Shown here one piece after another: positions 1 through 8,653 of a stretch of 64,000 nt of DNA. The notes under the pieces are model-generated. The model was not told the DNA's origin and made no database searches. It saw only the letters and a program-made list of their open reading frames with translations. This DNA is from Streptomyces althioticus (GTDB taxonomy: Bacteria > Actinomycetota > Actinomycetes > Streptomycetales > Streptomycetaceae). Position numbers and translations under genes: made by a program. The stretch is taken from NCBI GenBank assembly GCA_014649355.1, contig BMSW01000011.1:1-64000 (forward strand), read 5' to 3'. Numbering within the stretch: the first letter of the stretch is position 1; the number at the start of each line of letters is the position of its first letter.

Positions 1-96
1 GCTTGTCCTCAGTTGCTCGCGTCCACTGTGTTGGTTCTGAAACCACGAACAACCCCATGCCAGGTCACGGCGTGGTGCGGTTGAGTGTTTCATAGT
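1..96 (+). other. 23S rRNA 3' end and 23S-5S spacer
   Basis: The first ten or so bases look like the extreme 3' end of a Streptomyces 23S rRNA gene. The rest is the internal spacer leading into 5S. The exact mature 23S end cannot be fixed from this sequence. No tRNA lies in the spacer, as is usual for Streptomyces rRNA operons. Confidence 0.6.
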
Positions 97-215
97 GTTT
101 CGGTGGTCATAGCGTAGGGGAAACGCCCGGTTACATTCCGAACCCGGAAGCTAAGCCTTACAGCGCCGATGGTACTGCAGGGGGGACCCTGTGGGAGAGT
201 AGGACGCCGCCGAAC
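97..215 (+). rRNA. rrf: 5S ribosomal RNA
   Basis: About 119 nt matching the actinobacterial 5S rRNA pattern. It begins gtttcggtggtcatagcg, contains the conserved ccgaacccggaagctaag block, and ends in the complementary cgccgccgaac that closes helix I. It is the last gene of an rRNA operon whose 16S and most of the 23S lie outside the window. Confidence 0.96.
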
Positions 216-230
216 AATTCTTATAGAGAG

Positions 231-260
231 AGCCCTCGTGCCATTCGGCACGGGGGCTTT
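231..260 (+). terminator. rRNA operon terminator
   Basis: Hairpin agccctcgtgcc / ggcacgggggct (one G-T pair) around the loop attc, followed by ttt, 15 bp after 5S. It is a typical intrinsic terminator ending the rRNA transcript before the next CDS. Confidence 0.85.
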
Positions 261-280
261 CTGCGTTTAGGGTCAGGTTC

Positions 281-946
281 ATGCGCTATGACCTGGTGAT
301 TTTCGACAACGACGGCGTCCTCGTCGACAGCGAGCCCCTTTCCAACCGGCACCTCGCCGCCTATCTCACCGAGCTCGGGCACCCCACCACCTACGAGGAC
401 TCCATCCGCGACTACATGGGGTCGGCCATGCACCGGGTGCACGACCTGATCGAGGAACGGACCGGACAGCGGTTGCCGGCCGACTTCGACGACGTCTTCC
501 ACGCCCGTGTCTTCGCCGCGTTCGAGCGGGAGTTGCAGCCCGTGCCCGGGGTCGCCGACGTGCTGGAGAAGCTGACGGCGGACGGGATGCCGTACTGCGT
601 GGCGTCCTCGGGGAGCCACGAGCGGATCCGGGTGGGACACCGGGCGGCCGGACTGGACCGGTTCTTCGACGACGCGCGGATCTTCAGCTCGCAGGACGTC
701 GGCCGGGGGAAGCCCGCCCCCGATCTGTTCCTGTACGCGGCCGAGCGGATGGGCACGGCTTCCGAGCGGTGCGTGGTCGTCGAGGACAGCCCGCTCGGCG
801 TCCAGGCTGCCGTCGCGGCCGGGATGGACGTCTACGGGTTCACCGCGATGACGCCCGCGGAGAAGCTGGACGCCGCCACCCGACTCTTCGGCGACATGCG
901 GGAGTTGCTGCCCCTGCTCGCGGCCGGCGACCGCCCCGGGAACTGA
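281..946 (+). CDS. HAD-family phosphatase, beta-phosphoglucomutase-like
   Basis: A 221-residue haloacid-dehalogenase hydrolase of subfamily IA. Motif I is FDNDGVLVDS, with D9 as nucleophile and D11 as acid/base. The cap domain spans about residues 15-85, motif III lysine is K144 (GKPAPDLF), and motif IV is VVVEDSPLG near D169. The E-D-S-P-L-G form is typical of sugar-phosphate phosphatases and phosphoglucomutases of this family. It is a cytosolic soluble enzyme whose substrate cannot be told from sequence. The ATG at 281 is 20 bp after the rRNA terminator, so the gene must use its own promoter in a very short space or read-through. Confidence 0.85.
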   Translation: MRYDLVIFDNDGVLVDSEPLSNRHLAAYLTELGHPTTYEDSIRDYMGSAMHRVHDLIEERTGQRLPADFDDVFHARVFAAFERELQPVPGVADVLEKLTADGMPYCVASSGSHERIRVGHRAAGLDRFFDDARIFSSQDVGRGKPAPDLFLYAAERMGTASERCVVVEDSPLGVQAAVAAGMDVYGFTAMTPAEKLDAATRLFGDMRELLPLLAAGDRPGN

Positions 947-1005
947 GCACGATTCATCTTTGACCGGATCTACCCACCGGTACCCCCGGGGCCTACGCTC
1001 CCGCC

Positions 1006-2235
1006 ATGACTGATGTGCTGCGGCGCGGCAGGGCCTCGCTGGCGTTCAGCTTCCTGGTGCAGGGTGTCGCCTTCGCTCTGCTCGTGACGCGCATCCCCGG
1101 CATCCAGGACCGGTACGGGGTCTCCGACGGGATGCTGCCCGTCTTCCTCGCCGCCGTGCCCATCCTGGCCGGCATCGGCAGTGTCTCCACGGAGCGGCTG
1201 GTGCGGCGGGTGCCGCCGAGCCGGGTGCTGCGGTGGTCCCAGCCGGTCGTGCTGCTGGCGCTGCTGGCCGTCGGGGCCGGGCGGCAGATGGCCGTGCTCG
1301 CCCTGGCGCTGGCGGCGTTCGGGCTGGCCGTCGGCGCGCTGGACGCCTCGATGAACATGCTCGGGGTGAGCCTCCAGCGGGCGTACGGGCGGAGCATCAT
1401 GCTGAGCTTCCACGCCGCGTACAGCCTGGGCGGGATCGTCGGGGCGTCGCTCGCCTGGGTGGGGGCGCACTACGGGCTGGCGCTGTGGGTGTCGTACCTG
1501 CCGGTGGTCCTGGTGCTGCTGCCGGCCGCGCTGGTGGGCAGCCGCTGGTACGTCGACGGGGAGGGCCAGGCGCCCGTGGAGAAGAGCGCCGGAGCAGGGC
1601 AGGGCGGTGGGCTGAAGTGGCTGCTGCCGCTGTGCCTGGTGATGACGGTGGCGTACATCGGGGACTCGACGGTCTCCAACTGGAGCGCCAAGTACCTGCA
1701 GGACGTGCTGGGCAGCTCCGAGCAGATGGCGACCGTGCCGTACAACGTCTACATGGTCACCACGCTGCTGGGGCGGACCGTCGGGGACGTCGGGGTGCGG
1801 CGGTTCGGGGCCGTGGCGGTCGTGCGGGCGGGGGCGCTGGTGGCGGCGGCCGGGTTCGCCGTGGTGGCCGTGGCGCCGGGTGCGTGGGTGGGAATGCTCG
1901 GGTTCACCCTGCTGGGGCTCGGGCTGTGCGTGCTGGTGCCGCAGACGTTCGCCGCGGCGGGGCGGCGGGCGGACGAGACGGGGCGGCCGGGGGCGTCGGA
2001 CGCGGCCGTGGCACGGCTCAACGTCTTCAACTACGTGGGCTTCCTGGTCGGTTCCCCGCTGGTGGGGGCGCTGGGGGACGCCTGGAGCTACCGCGGGGCC
2101 ATGCTGGTGCCGATGGTGCTGGTACTGGTGACGCTCGTGCACGCCCGTTCGTTCGCGCCGGGGGCCGACCGATACGGTGGCGGGCATGAGCGGCCGCGCA
2201 CAGCTGATGTGGGACGAAGCAGTAACGGGCTATGA
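1006..2235 (+). CDS. MFS transporter
   Basis: A 409-residue major facilitator superfamily permease of about 12 membrane segments. The first helix is FSFLVQGVAFALLVTRIPGIQ, and a central cytoplasmic loop lies near residue 190 (basic and gly-rich). Length and pattern fit drug or sugar exporters of the FucP/YbjJ type, but no substrate can be inferred. Its last 50 bp overlap the start of the downstream acuC gene, suggesting co-transcription. The ATG at 1006 follows cccgcc, so it has a weak ribosome binding site. Confidence 0.85.
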   Translation: MTDVLRRGRASLAFSFLVQGVAFALLVTRIPGIQDRYGVSDGMLPVFLAAVPILAGIGSVSTERLVRRVPPSRVLRWSQPVVLLALLAVGAGRQMAVLALALAAFGLAVGALDASMNMLGVSLQRAYGRSIMLSFHAAYSLGGIVGASLAWVGAHYGLALWVSYLPVVLVLLPAALVGSRWYVDGEGQAPVEKSAGAGQGGGLKWLLPLCLVMTVAYIGDSTVSNWSAKYLQDVLGSSEQMATVPYNVYMVTTLLGRTVGDVGVRRFGAVAVVRAGALVAAAGFAVVAVAPGAWVGMLGFTLLGLGLCVLVPQTFAAAGRRADETGRPGASDAAVARLNVFNYVGFLVGSPLVGALGDAWSYRGAMLVPMVLVLVTLVHARSFAPGADRYGGGHERPRTADVGRSSNGL

Positions 2236-3358
2236 CTTCGGCCGGGACCACCCGATGGACCCGGTCCGGCTGGCGCTGACCCGCAGCCTGGTCACCGCCC
2301 TCGGCCTGGACCGTGACGTGAACGTGGTCGCGGCGAAGGCGGCGGGGGAGTCGACGCTGCGGCTCGTGCACCGGGAGGACTACATCGACGCGGTGCGTGC
2401 CGCGTCGGCCGATCACGAGGCGGCGGACCAGTCGTACGGGCTGGGGACCCTCGACGATCCGGCGTTCGCGGGGATGCACGAGGTGTCGGCGCTGATCGCC
2501 GGGCAGTCGGTGGGCGCGGCCGAGGCGGTGTGGCGGGGTGAGGCGCTGCACGCGGTGAACTTCGCGGGCGGGCTGCACCACGCGATGCCGGGCGCGGCGT
2601 CCGGGTTCTGCGTGTACAACGACGCCGCGCTGGCGATCGCGCGGCTGCTGGAGCTCGGTGCGGAGCGGGTGGCGTACATCGACGTCGACGTGCACCACGG
2701 GGACGGGGTGCAGGCGGCGTTCTGGGAGGACCCGCGAGTGCTGACGATCTCGCTGCACGAGCACCCGAGCACGTTGTTCCCGCAGACCGGGTGGCCGGGG
2801 GAGACGGGCGCGTCGGACGCGGAGGGCAGCGCGGTGAACGTGGCGCTGCCGGCGGGCACCGGGGACGCGGGGTGGCTGCGGGCGTTCCACGCGGTCGTGC
2901 CCGAGCTGATCGCGGACTTCCGGCCGCAGGTGCTGGTGACTCAGCACGGGGCCGACACGCACTTCGAGGACCCGCTGGCGCACCTGGCGGTGTCGCTGGA
3001 CGCGCAGCGGGCGGTGCAGGCGGCCTGTCACGACCTGGCGCACGAGCACGCCGACGGACGCTGGGTGGCGCTGGGCGGCGGTGGTTACGCGGTGGTCGAG
3101 GTCGTGCCGAGGTCCTGGTCGCACCTGGTGGGCATCGCGGCCGGGCGGCCCGTGGAGCCGACGACGCTCGTGCCCGACGAGTGGCGGCACCAGGTGTACG
3201 CGCGGACCCGGCAGCCGGCACCGCACCGGATGACGGACGGCCGGTGGCCGGTGTCGTGGGCCGCGTGGGACGAGGGGTACGACCCGGCGGACCGGCTGGA
3301 CCAGGCGATCCTGGCGACCCGGCGCGCGGTGTTCCCGCTGCGGGGGCTGCTGGCCTGA
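2186..3358 (+). CDS. acuC: AcuC-like histone-deacetylase-family hydrolase
   Basis: A 390-residue zinc-dependent deacetylase of the HDAC/AcuC superfamily. The catalytic tandem histidines are H131-H132 (LHHAMPG). The metal-binding DVDVHHGDG lies at residues 166-174 (D168, H170), with QHGADTHFEDPLAHL further on and the GGGGY loop near the C-terminus. AcuC enzymes deacetylate lysines, for instance on acyl-CoA synthetases. Here the target is unknown. The ATG at 2186 is chosen because the protein then begins MSGRAQLMWDEAV; a GTG at 2177 is an in-frame alternative. The gene overlaps the MFS gene by 50 bp. Confidence 0.88.
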   Translation: MSGRAQLMWDEAVTGYDFGRDHPMDPVRLALTRSLVTALGLDRDVNVVAAKAAGESTLRLVHREDYIDAVRAASADHEAADQSYGLGTLDDPAFAGMHEVSALIAGQSVGAAEAVWRGEALHAVNFAGGLHHAMPGAASGFCVYNDAALAIARLLELGAERVAYIDVDVHHGDGVQAAFWEDPRVLTISLHEHPSTLFPQTGWPGETGASDAEGSAVNVALPAGTGDAGWLRAFHAVVPELIADFRPQVLVTQHGADTHFEDPLAHLAVSLDAQRAVQAACHDLAHEHADGRWVALGGGGYAVVEVVPRSWSHLVGIAAGRPVEPTTLVPDEWRHQVYARTRQPAPHRMTDGRWPVSWAAWDEGYDPADRLDQAILATRRAVFPLRGLLA

Positions 3359-3579
3359 CGGGCAGGTTGACCGCGGTGAGCCCGCCGGGCCGGGGCCAGG
3401 CGCCATTGCCGGGTAATGGCCGGCCCCTGCGGTGTCGTCGTCTCGAGACCGTTGCCCTCGGCGAGTTCCACGCGGACGAGGCCGGGCCGACGGGCCTGCG
3501 CGACGGTTGTTAGGCCGACCGTGGGGCGGGGGCCCCGTTCCGGTGCGCGGATGCGGGCCGGTGGCGCACCATCGCGAGT

Positions 3580-4395
3580 GTGGTGACCGCCGACCTCCTC
3601 CGCGCGCATCTTCTGACGTCCCGGCTCGCCGGGGTGGTGGGCACCACCCGGGAGGAGAGCCTGCGCAGCTACCGGCTGTTCGCCGCCCGGGACCCGCGGG
3701 TGCTGATCGGGCTCGATCCGGTCGGGGAGTGGGGCGAGCGGGAGGTGCTCGCTCTGATGGCGGACCGGTGCGGGGTGGCGGCGGATCCCGGGCGGGCGTC
3801 GGGGCCCGAGGTCATCGATCCGGAGCGTACGCTGGCCGCCCTGGACGCCTGTGCGGGGCGGCTAGCGGAGGCCGCGCGGCGCCGTGTTCCGGTGCTGCTG
3901 GGCACCGGGCACCCGCATCGGCTGCTCGGTTTCTACGCCGTGCTCGCAGACGCCTTGTCGGCGGCGGGATGTGAGATTCTCACCCCGGCGCAGGGTCGCT
4001 GTGTCGACATAACGACCCGGTTCGGCCTACGCACGGCCACGCTCGACTACGTCCGGGGGGTCGGACTGGTCCGGGGCGCGACCGCGCAGCGCCCCGGTGG
4101 TGAGCCGGGCGCGCACACGCACTCCCCCCTCCCGGTTCGGGCGGCCCTGGCGGCCGCCGCGGAGGCCGGAGGGCCGTTGCCGGGGCTGGTGATCGGGGAC
4201 CACGGCTGGATCTGCGGGGCAGGTCAGCTGGGGTTCGAGAGCGTCGGGCCGGCCGACGTGAACGACCCGGCGCCGTTCGTGGGGCAGGCCGAGGGGGCGG
4301 TCTCGGTGGTCGTTCCGGTTGACGACGGTGCGCGGTCCGATTACTACCTGCCGCTGACCCGCTACGTACTCAATCGAGCGTGTCTGTCACAGTAG
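3580..4395 (+). CDS. Conserved actinobacterial phosphatase-like protein
   Basis: A 271-residue protein found next to acuC and the excisionase-like gene in Streptomyces. Homologues are commonly annotated as phosphatase. I cannot identify a standard catalytic motif. Visible features are a conserved VLLGTGHPHRLLGFY segment (about residues 107-121), an HTHSPLPVRAAL segment near 180, and GLVIGDHGWICGAGQLG near 206, all rich in His, Gly and Asp and possibly metal-binding. There is no signal peptide or membrane helix. The GTG at 3580 is followed by a second GTG. Confidence 0.7.
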   Translation: MVTADLLRAHLLTSRLAGVVGTTREESLRSYRLFAARDPRVLIGLDPVGEWGEREVLALMADRCGVAADPGRASGPEVIDPERTLAALDACAGRLAEAARRRVPVLLGTGHPHRLLGFYAVLADALSAAGCEILTPAQGRCVDITTRFGLRTATLDYVRGVGLVRGATAQRPGGEPGAHTHSPLPVRAALAAAAEAGGPLPGLVIGDHGWICGAGQLGFESVGPADVNDPAPFVGQAEGAVSVVVPVDDGARSDYYLPLTRYVLNRACLSQ

Positions 4396-4524
4396 GCCGC
4401 CGATGGGTGCACCTCTTCCCCACTCGCATCACCCGCCCCTACATTGGGGAGTGAGCACGCAACGACGAAGAGTCACCGGAAGGGGAAGCCGGTGGCCGTC
4501 GAGTGCGGAAGGTTCAGGTGTGTC

Positions 4525-4737
4525 ATGGCTGCAGCTGGCGAGAGGCCTCTGAACGAGGTTCAGTTCCTTACCGTGGCGGAAGTCGCCTCGGTGATGCGAG
4601 TGTCGAAGATGACCGTGTACCGCCTGGTGCACAGCGGTCATCTGCCCGCGATCCGGGTGGGGCGGTCCTTCCGCGTCCCCGAGCAAGCGGTACACGAGTA
4701 CCTCCGCGAGAGCTACGTGGGGGTGGACACGGCCTGA
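4525..4737 (+). CDS. Excisionase-fold DNA-binding protein, BdtA-like
   Basis: A 70-residue single-domain MerR/excisionase-type winged helix. The recognition core is LTVAEVASVMRVSKMTVYRLVH followed by the wing IRVGRSFRVPEQAV and a short C-terminal helix. It matches, from memory, S. coelicolor SCO3328, which I recall being named bdtA in work on the BldD/BldN developmental regulon. The name is from memory, so no symbol is assigned. The start is the ATG at 4525 rather than an upstream GTG at 4444, because the product then has the family length and starts just before the domain. Proximity to bldN-rsbN fits a developmental role. Confidence 0.85.
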   Translation: MAAAGERPLNEVQFLTVAEVASVMRVSKMTVYRLVHSGHLPAIRVGRSFRVPEQAVHEYLRESYVGVDTA

Positions 4738-4746
4738 CGGTGATCC

Positions 4747-4783
4747 CGGGAAGGCCCGTACCGGGCACTCATGGGCCTTCCCG
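4747..4783 (+). terminator. Hairpin terminator after the excisionase-like gene
   Basis: Perfect 11-bp inverted repeat cgggaaggccc / gggccttcccg separated by 15 nt, starting 9 bp after the stop codon. There is no U-tract, which is common for Streptomyces terminators. Confidence 0.65.
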
Positions 4784-4892
4784 GTCACCTCGATTACGAC
4801 CTCAGCGCTCGGGCGGGTAGGCTGACCCCTCGAAGGTCGTGTGGGCCCATGGCGCCCAAACACCGAGTGATGAGAAGTGAGCGAGGGTAGTC

Positions 4893-4991
4893 GTGGGCTC
4901 TGTTATCAAGAAGCGGCGCAAGCGGATGGCCAAGAAGAAGCACCGCAAGCTGCTCAAGCGCACGCGCGTCCAGCGTCGCAACAAGAAGTAA
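4893..4991 (+). CDS. 30S ribosomal protein bS22 (AURKAIP1/COX24 domain)
   Basis: A 32-residue, extremely basic protein that begins MGSVIKKRRKRMAKKKHRK and ends RVQRRNKK. It matches the AURKAIP1/COX24 mini-domain and the actinobacterial ribosomal protein bS22 seen in mycobacterial 30S structures, where it sits near the decoding centre. The start is GTG at 4893, preceded by gaggg at a good distance (gcgagggtagtc). More than half of the residues are Lys or Arg. The gene is so short that automated callers easily miss it. Confidence 0.9.
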   Translation: MGSVIKKRRKRMAKKKHRKLLKRTRVQRRNKK

Positions 4992-5013
4992 GCGACAGCG
5001 CGAGAGCGTGTCC

Positions 5014-5050
5014 CAGTGGCCCCCCACCGCGATTCGGTGGGGGGCCACTG
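5014..5050 (+). terminator. Strong hairpin terminator after bS22
   Basis: Perfect 16-bp stem cagtggccccccaccg / cggtggggggccactg with a five-base loop, 22 bp after the bS22 stop. The high stability suggests efficient termination. Confidence 0.8.
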
Positions 5051-5191
5051 CCCGTTGGTACGCCCACCCCCTTGGTACGTCCGGTGTACGTCCCGGGGTT
5101 GTTGTCACTTCACGTATCCGCTCGGCATCACAGGGCGACGGCGACCCGATAGGTTGGCCGTCGGCAGCAGGGTGAGAGGAAGGCGCTGATC

Positions 5192-6253
5192 TTGGGGAAG
5201 GTCGTGCTCGTGACCGGGGTGGCCCGGCAGCTCGGGGGCCGCTTCGTGCGGCGGATCCAGCGGGACCCCGAGGTGGACCGGGTGGTCGCCGTGGACGCGG
5301 TGCGGCCCGAGCACCATCTGGGCGGTGCGGACTTCGTCCAGGCGGACATCCGGCAGCCGACCGTCGCGCGGGTGCTGGCCGAGTCGGGCGCCGACACGGT
5401 CGTCCATCTCGACGTGACGGGCACGCCGCTGGGCGGCGGCGGCCGGGCGTCGCTGAAGGAGACCAACGTCATCGGCACCATGCAACTGCTGGGCGCCTGC
5501 CAGAAGTCGCCGAACGTCCGGCGGCTCGTGGTGAAGTCCAGCACCAACGTCTACGGCTCGGCGCCGCGCGACCCGGCGGTGTTCACCGAGTCGACGCCGC
5601 CCAAGTCGCTGCCCAGCGGCGGCTTCGCGAAGGACACGGTGGAGGTCGAGGGGTACGTGCGCGGCTTCGCCCGGCGCCGCCCGGACGTCGCCGTGTGCGT
5701 GCTGCGGTTCGCCAACATCCTGGGCCCGGCCGCGGACACCCCGCTCGCGTCGTACTTCGCGCTGCCGGTGCTGCCGACGGTGTTCGGCTACGACCCGCGG
5801 CTGCAGTTCGTGCACGAGGACGACGTGATCGAGGTGCTGCGGATCGGTGCGCACGAGCCGCGGCGCGGGACCCTCAACAGCGGCACGTTCAACATCGCCG
5901 GGGACGGGGTGCTGCTGCTGTCGCAGTGCTCGCGGCGGCTGGGCCGGCCGACGGTGCCGCTGCTGCTTCCCGCGGTCACCTGGGCGGGCTCCCTGATGCG
6001 TACGCTGGGAATGTCGGACTTCTCGCCCGAGCAGATCCGGCTGCTGACGCACGGGCGGGTGGTGGCGACGGACCAGATGCGGGAGACGCTGGGTTTCACC
6101 CCCAAGTACTCGACTGCCGAAACGTTTGCGGACTTCGTGCGCAGCCGCGGTCCGGGGCTGCTGCCGCCGGAGACCGTCGCGAGGGCCGTCGACCGGATCG
6201 CCGCGCTGCCCGTGCCGGGCAGCGGCCATGTGCCGGCGCACGGCGCCGACTGA
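5192..6253 (+). CDS. NAD-dependent epimerase/dehydratase family protein (atypical extended SDR)
   Basis: A 353-residue protein with an N-terminal Rossmann fold: VTGVARQLGGRFVRRI at about residues 6-21, then VVAVDAV and DIRQPTVA. It is organised like extended short-chain dehydrogenases acting on nucleotide sugars. The expected YxxxK catalytic pair is not evident. The region after SSTNVYGSAPRD reads GGFAKDTVE, so the tyrosine appears replaced and catalysis may be altered or absent. The start is TTG at 5192, supported by agaggaagg nine bases upstream. The acyltransferase gene starts 14 bp after its stop, so the two probably form an operon. Confidence 0.8.
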   Translation: MGKVVLVTGVARQLGGRFVRRIQRDPEVDRVVAVDAVRPEHHLGGADFVQADIRQPTVARVLAESGADTVVHLDVTGTPLGGGGRASLKETNVIGTMQLLGACQKSPNVRRLVVKSSTNVYGSAPRDPAVFTESTPPKSLPSGGFAKDTVEVEGYVRGFARRRPDVAVCVLRFANILGPAADTPLASYFALPVLPTVFGYDPRLQFVHEDDVIEVLRIGAHEPRRGTLNSGTFNIAGDGVLLLSQCSRRLGRPTVPLLLPAVTWAGSLMRTLGMSDFSPEQIRLLTHGRVVATDQMRETLGFTPKYSTAETFADFVRSRGPGLLPPETVARAVDRIAALPVPGSGHVPAHGAD

Positions 6254-6267
6254 GGAGCGCAGCAACG

Positions 6268-7332
6268 ATGGCGGACGCCAAGGTCATTCCGTTCGACGAC
6301 GACCACCGCTCCCGTGGGAGTGCCGCGTCGCGCCGCCGTGGCGCGGCCGGCCGCCGCCCGGGCGGGACGCGGCCCGCGGCGGTGGGGGAGGTCCAGCCCC
6401 TGCCGGGGACGGCCGCGGCGCGGGAGGATGATCCCGTGACCGGTGAGGACGAGCAGCCGCGTGAGCAGGCCGCGGACCGCGAGGGCGGTGACGGCGGCCT
6501 GGAGCGGCGCATCGCGAGCGGGCTGGCGTTCCTGCGTCGCCGGCTCACCGGGGACTACGACGTCGACGACTTCGGCTACGACGAGGAACTCACCGACCAG
6601 GTCCTCATGTCGCTGCTGCGCCCGATGTACGAGAAGTACTTCCGGGTCGAGGTGAAGGGCATCGAGAACATCCCGTCCGAGGGCGGTGCGCTGATCGTCG
6701 CCAACCATTCGGGGACGGTCCCGATGGACGGGCTGATGATGCAGGTCGCCGTGCACGACCACCATCCGGCCGGGCGGCATCTGCGGCTGCTGGCGGCGGA
6801 CCTGGTGTTCGTGCTGCCGGTGGTGAACGAGCTGGCGCGGAAGCTGGGGCACACGCTGGCCTGTGCGGAGGACGCCGAACGGCTGCTGGCTCAGGGCGAG
6901 TTGGTCGGGGTGATGCCGGAGGGGTTCAAGGGCATCGGGAAGCCGTTCTCCGAGCGGTACAAGCTTCAGCGGTTCGGTCGGGGCGGGTTCGTGTCGACGG
7001 CGCTGCGGCACGGGGCGCCGATCGTGCCGTGCTCGATCGTCGGGGCGGAGGAGATCTACCCGATGATCGGCAACGCGAAGACGCTGGCGCGGCTGCTGGG
7101 TTTCCCGTACTTCCCGCTCACGCCGACGTTCCCGTGGCTGGGGCCGCTGGGGGCGATTCCGCTGCCGACGAAGTGGACGATCCAGTTCGGGGAGCCGATC
7201 CCCACGGACGGATACCCGCCGGAGGCGGCGGAGGACCCGATGCTGATGTTCAACCTCACCGACCAGGTCCGCGAACAGATCCAGCACACGCTGTACAAGT
7301 TGCTGGTGCAGCGGCGGTCTGTGTTCTTCTGA
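6268..7332 (+). CDS. Lysophospholipid acyltransferase family protein
   Basis: A 354-residue protein. Residues 1-85 are a charged, low-complexity N-terminal extension. A PlsC-like acyltransferase domain follows, with the histidine-aspartate motif NHSGTVPMDG (spacing H-x6-D, as in the MGAT/DGAT-like branch rather than the usual H-x4-D), MPEGFKGIGKPF as the phosphate-binding motif, and a later VPCSIVGAEE block. It probably acylates a lysophospholipid or related lipid at the inner membrane face. Pairing with the SDR upstream is conserved in streptomycetes as far as I recall. The ATG at 6268 is preceded by tgaggag. Confidence 0.85.
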   Translation: MADAKVIPFDDDHRSRGSAASRRRGAAGRRPGGTRPAAVGEVQPLPGTAAAREDDPVTGEDEQPREQAADREGGDGGLERRIASGLAFLRRRLTGDYDVDDFGYDEELTDQVLMSLLRPMYEKYFRVEVKGIENIPSEGGALIVANHSGTVPMDGLMMQVAVHDHHPAGRHLRLLAADLVFVLPVVNELARKLGHTLACAEDAERLLAQGELVGVMPEGFKGIGKPFSERYKLQRFGRGGFVSTALRHGAPIVPCSIVGAEEIYPMIGNAKTLARLLGFPYFPLTPTFPWLGPLGAIPLPTKWTIQFGEPIPTDGYPPEAAEDPMLMFNLTDQVREQIQHTLYKLLVQRRSVFF

Positions 7333-7375
7333 CGGGACTCGCGCGGGCCGTGGTTTTCGTGACCCCCTGACGCGA

Positions 7376-7410
7376 ACTGTGGGCGCCCCTCGGTGAGGGG
7401 CGCCCACAGT
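7376..7410. terminator. Bidirectional terminator between convergent genes
   Basis: Perfect 16-bp inverted repeat actgtgggcgcccctc / gaggggcgcccacagt with a 3-nt loop. It lies between the acyltransferase gene (plus) and rsbN (minus), whose stop is two bases away. It can serve both transcripts. Confidence 0.85.
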
Positions 7411-7411
7411 G

Positions 7412-8653
7412 CTACTCCCGGTCCTCCGCGTCGATGCCCAGACCCGGGAGGAGCCCGGGTAGGAGAGGTGGGAGCGTGACGTCGGGGGCGGGAGGCCGGG
7501 TGGCCGAGCCCGTCGGCGGCGGCGTACTGCTCTGGCCGCTCTCCTGGGGCGGGTCGAGGAGGCCGCCGGTGTTGCCGCCGAGCAGGCCGTCCTTCTCGCG
7601 CTCGGCGTCGGCGGAGTCGGTCGGTCCCGCGCTCGCCTCGCCCGTGCCGGAGCCGCCCCGTCCGGTGCCGGGGGACGTCGAGGGCTCGGCCTCCGACGGG
7701 GCGTCGGAGGCCGGTGCGGAGCCGCCGCGCCGCTTCCCGTCGTCCGCCCCGTCGCTCGGCGGCTGCGGCAGCAGGGACTGCAGCGGGGCGACGTCCTCGT
7801 CTATGGCGTCGAACACCGACGTGACCTGCTCACTGACGTCCCCGAGCTGCACGGGCAGCCGGTCGCGCAGACTGCCCCAGGTGTCGCGGTGGGCGCGGGA
7901 GAAGGAGGAGAGCGCCTGCATGGGGCCGAGCGAGTCCGGGTTGCGCTCGTAGGCCTCGCGGAGCAGCCGGTGGCCCTCCGAGGCGTCGTGGCGCATGCCG
8001 GACAGGGCGCGGCGGATGTCGTTCAGGGACTCGTGGTCGAGGGACCCGGCGCGCTCGCGCTCCATCAGCCGGCGGGCCTCGCTCAGCCGGGTGGAGGCGT
8101 TGTCGAGGTAGACCCGGCCGCGCTCGTCGTCGCCGTCGGCGAAGGTGAGTTTGACGTCCTCGATGCCGCGCTTGAGTCCGTAGAGGGAGTCGCCGGGGAG
8201 TGCGTCGGAGCTGGCGGCGGCGACTCCGCCGAGGGCGCCGGCGGCGACACCGACGGTGAGTCCGCCCGCGGTGAGCCCTTTGGCCAGCCGGGTCCGCGGC
8301 CGCAGCCTGCCCAGCGGGGTCGCCCGGTGGGCGCCCTTGGCGCGGCGCGAGCGCTGTTCGGGAACGGCCCGGTCCGTCGCCTCGCCTGCGGCGGTGCCCT
8401 CCTGGAGCATGGCCTCGAACGCGGCCACCAGCTGGGCTCGCTGGACGACCTTCACCTCGGGGTCGAGTTCCGGCCGGGGCAGCGCGCTCAGACCGGAGGC
8501 CAGCGTGAGCAGCTGGTCCTGTTCGGTCTCGGCGGCGGCCGCGGCCGGTGCCGGTCCTTCGGTTCGCTCGGCCGCCGTGCCCCGGTCGGACTGCTCCTCC
8601 AGGGCCTGGGCGAAGGCGTTCGCCCGCCGGTGCGCCGATACGTTCGCGATCAC
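7412..8653 (-). CDS. rsbN: Anti-sigma factor RsbN, membrane protein controlling BldN
   Basis: A 413-residue single-pass membrane protein immediately downstream of bldN. Residues 1-120 form the cytoplasmic sigma-binding part. A membrane helix spans about 126-147 (GLTAGGLTVGVAAGALGGVA). It is followed by a DUF5667-type extracytoplasmic domain (DALPGDSLYGLKRGIEDVKL) and a long Ser/Gly/Pro-rich C-terminal tail. In S. venezuelae RsbN is the anti-sigma factor of sigma-BldN. Start: GTG 8653 is chosen over GTG 8662, because 8662 lies inside the ggaggtg ribosome binding site that serves 8653 at normal spacing. Confidence 0.9.
   Translation of the reverse strand: MIANVSAHRRANAFAQALEEQSDRGTAAERTEGPAPAAAAAETEQDQLLTLASGLSALPRPELDPEVKVVQRAQLVAAFEAMLQEGTAAGEATDRAVPEQRSRRAKGAHRATPLGRLRPRTRLAKGLTAGGLTVGVAAGALGGVAAASSDALPGDSLYGLKRGIEDVKLTFADGDDERGRVYLDNASTRLSEARRLMERERAGSLDHESLNDIRRALSGMRHDASEGHRLLREAYERNPDSLGPMQALSSFSRAHRDTWGSLRDRLPVQLGDVSEQVTSVFDAIDEDVAPLQSLLPQPPSDGADDGKRRGGSAPASDAPSEAEPSTSPGTGRGGSGTGEASAGPTDSADAEREKDGLLGGNTGGLLDPPQESGQSSTPPPTGSATRPPAPDVTLPPLLPGLLPGLGIDAEDRE

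Noticed and set aside
2187..3406. Minus-strand ORF across acuC
   Set aside because: Shadow frame; acuC has full HDAC motifs on the plus strand.
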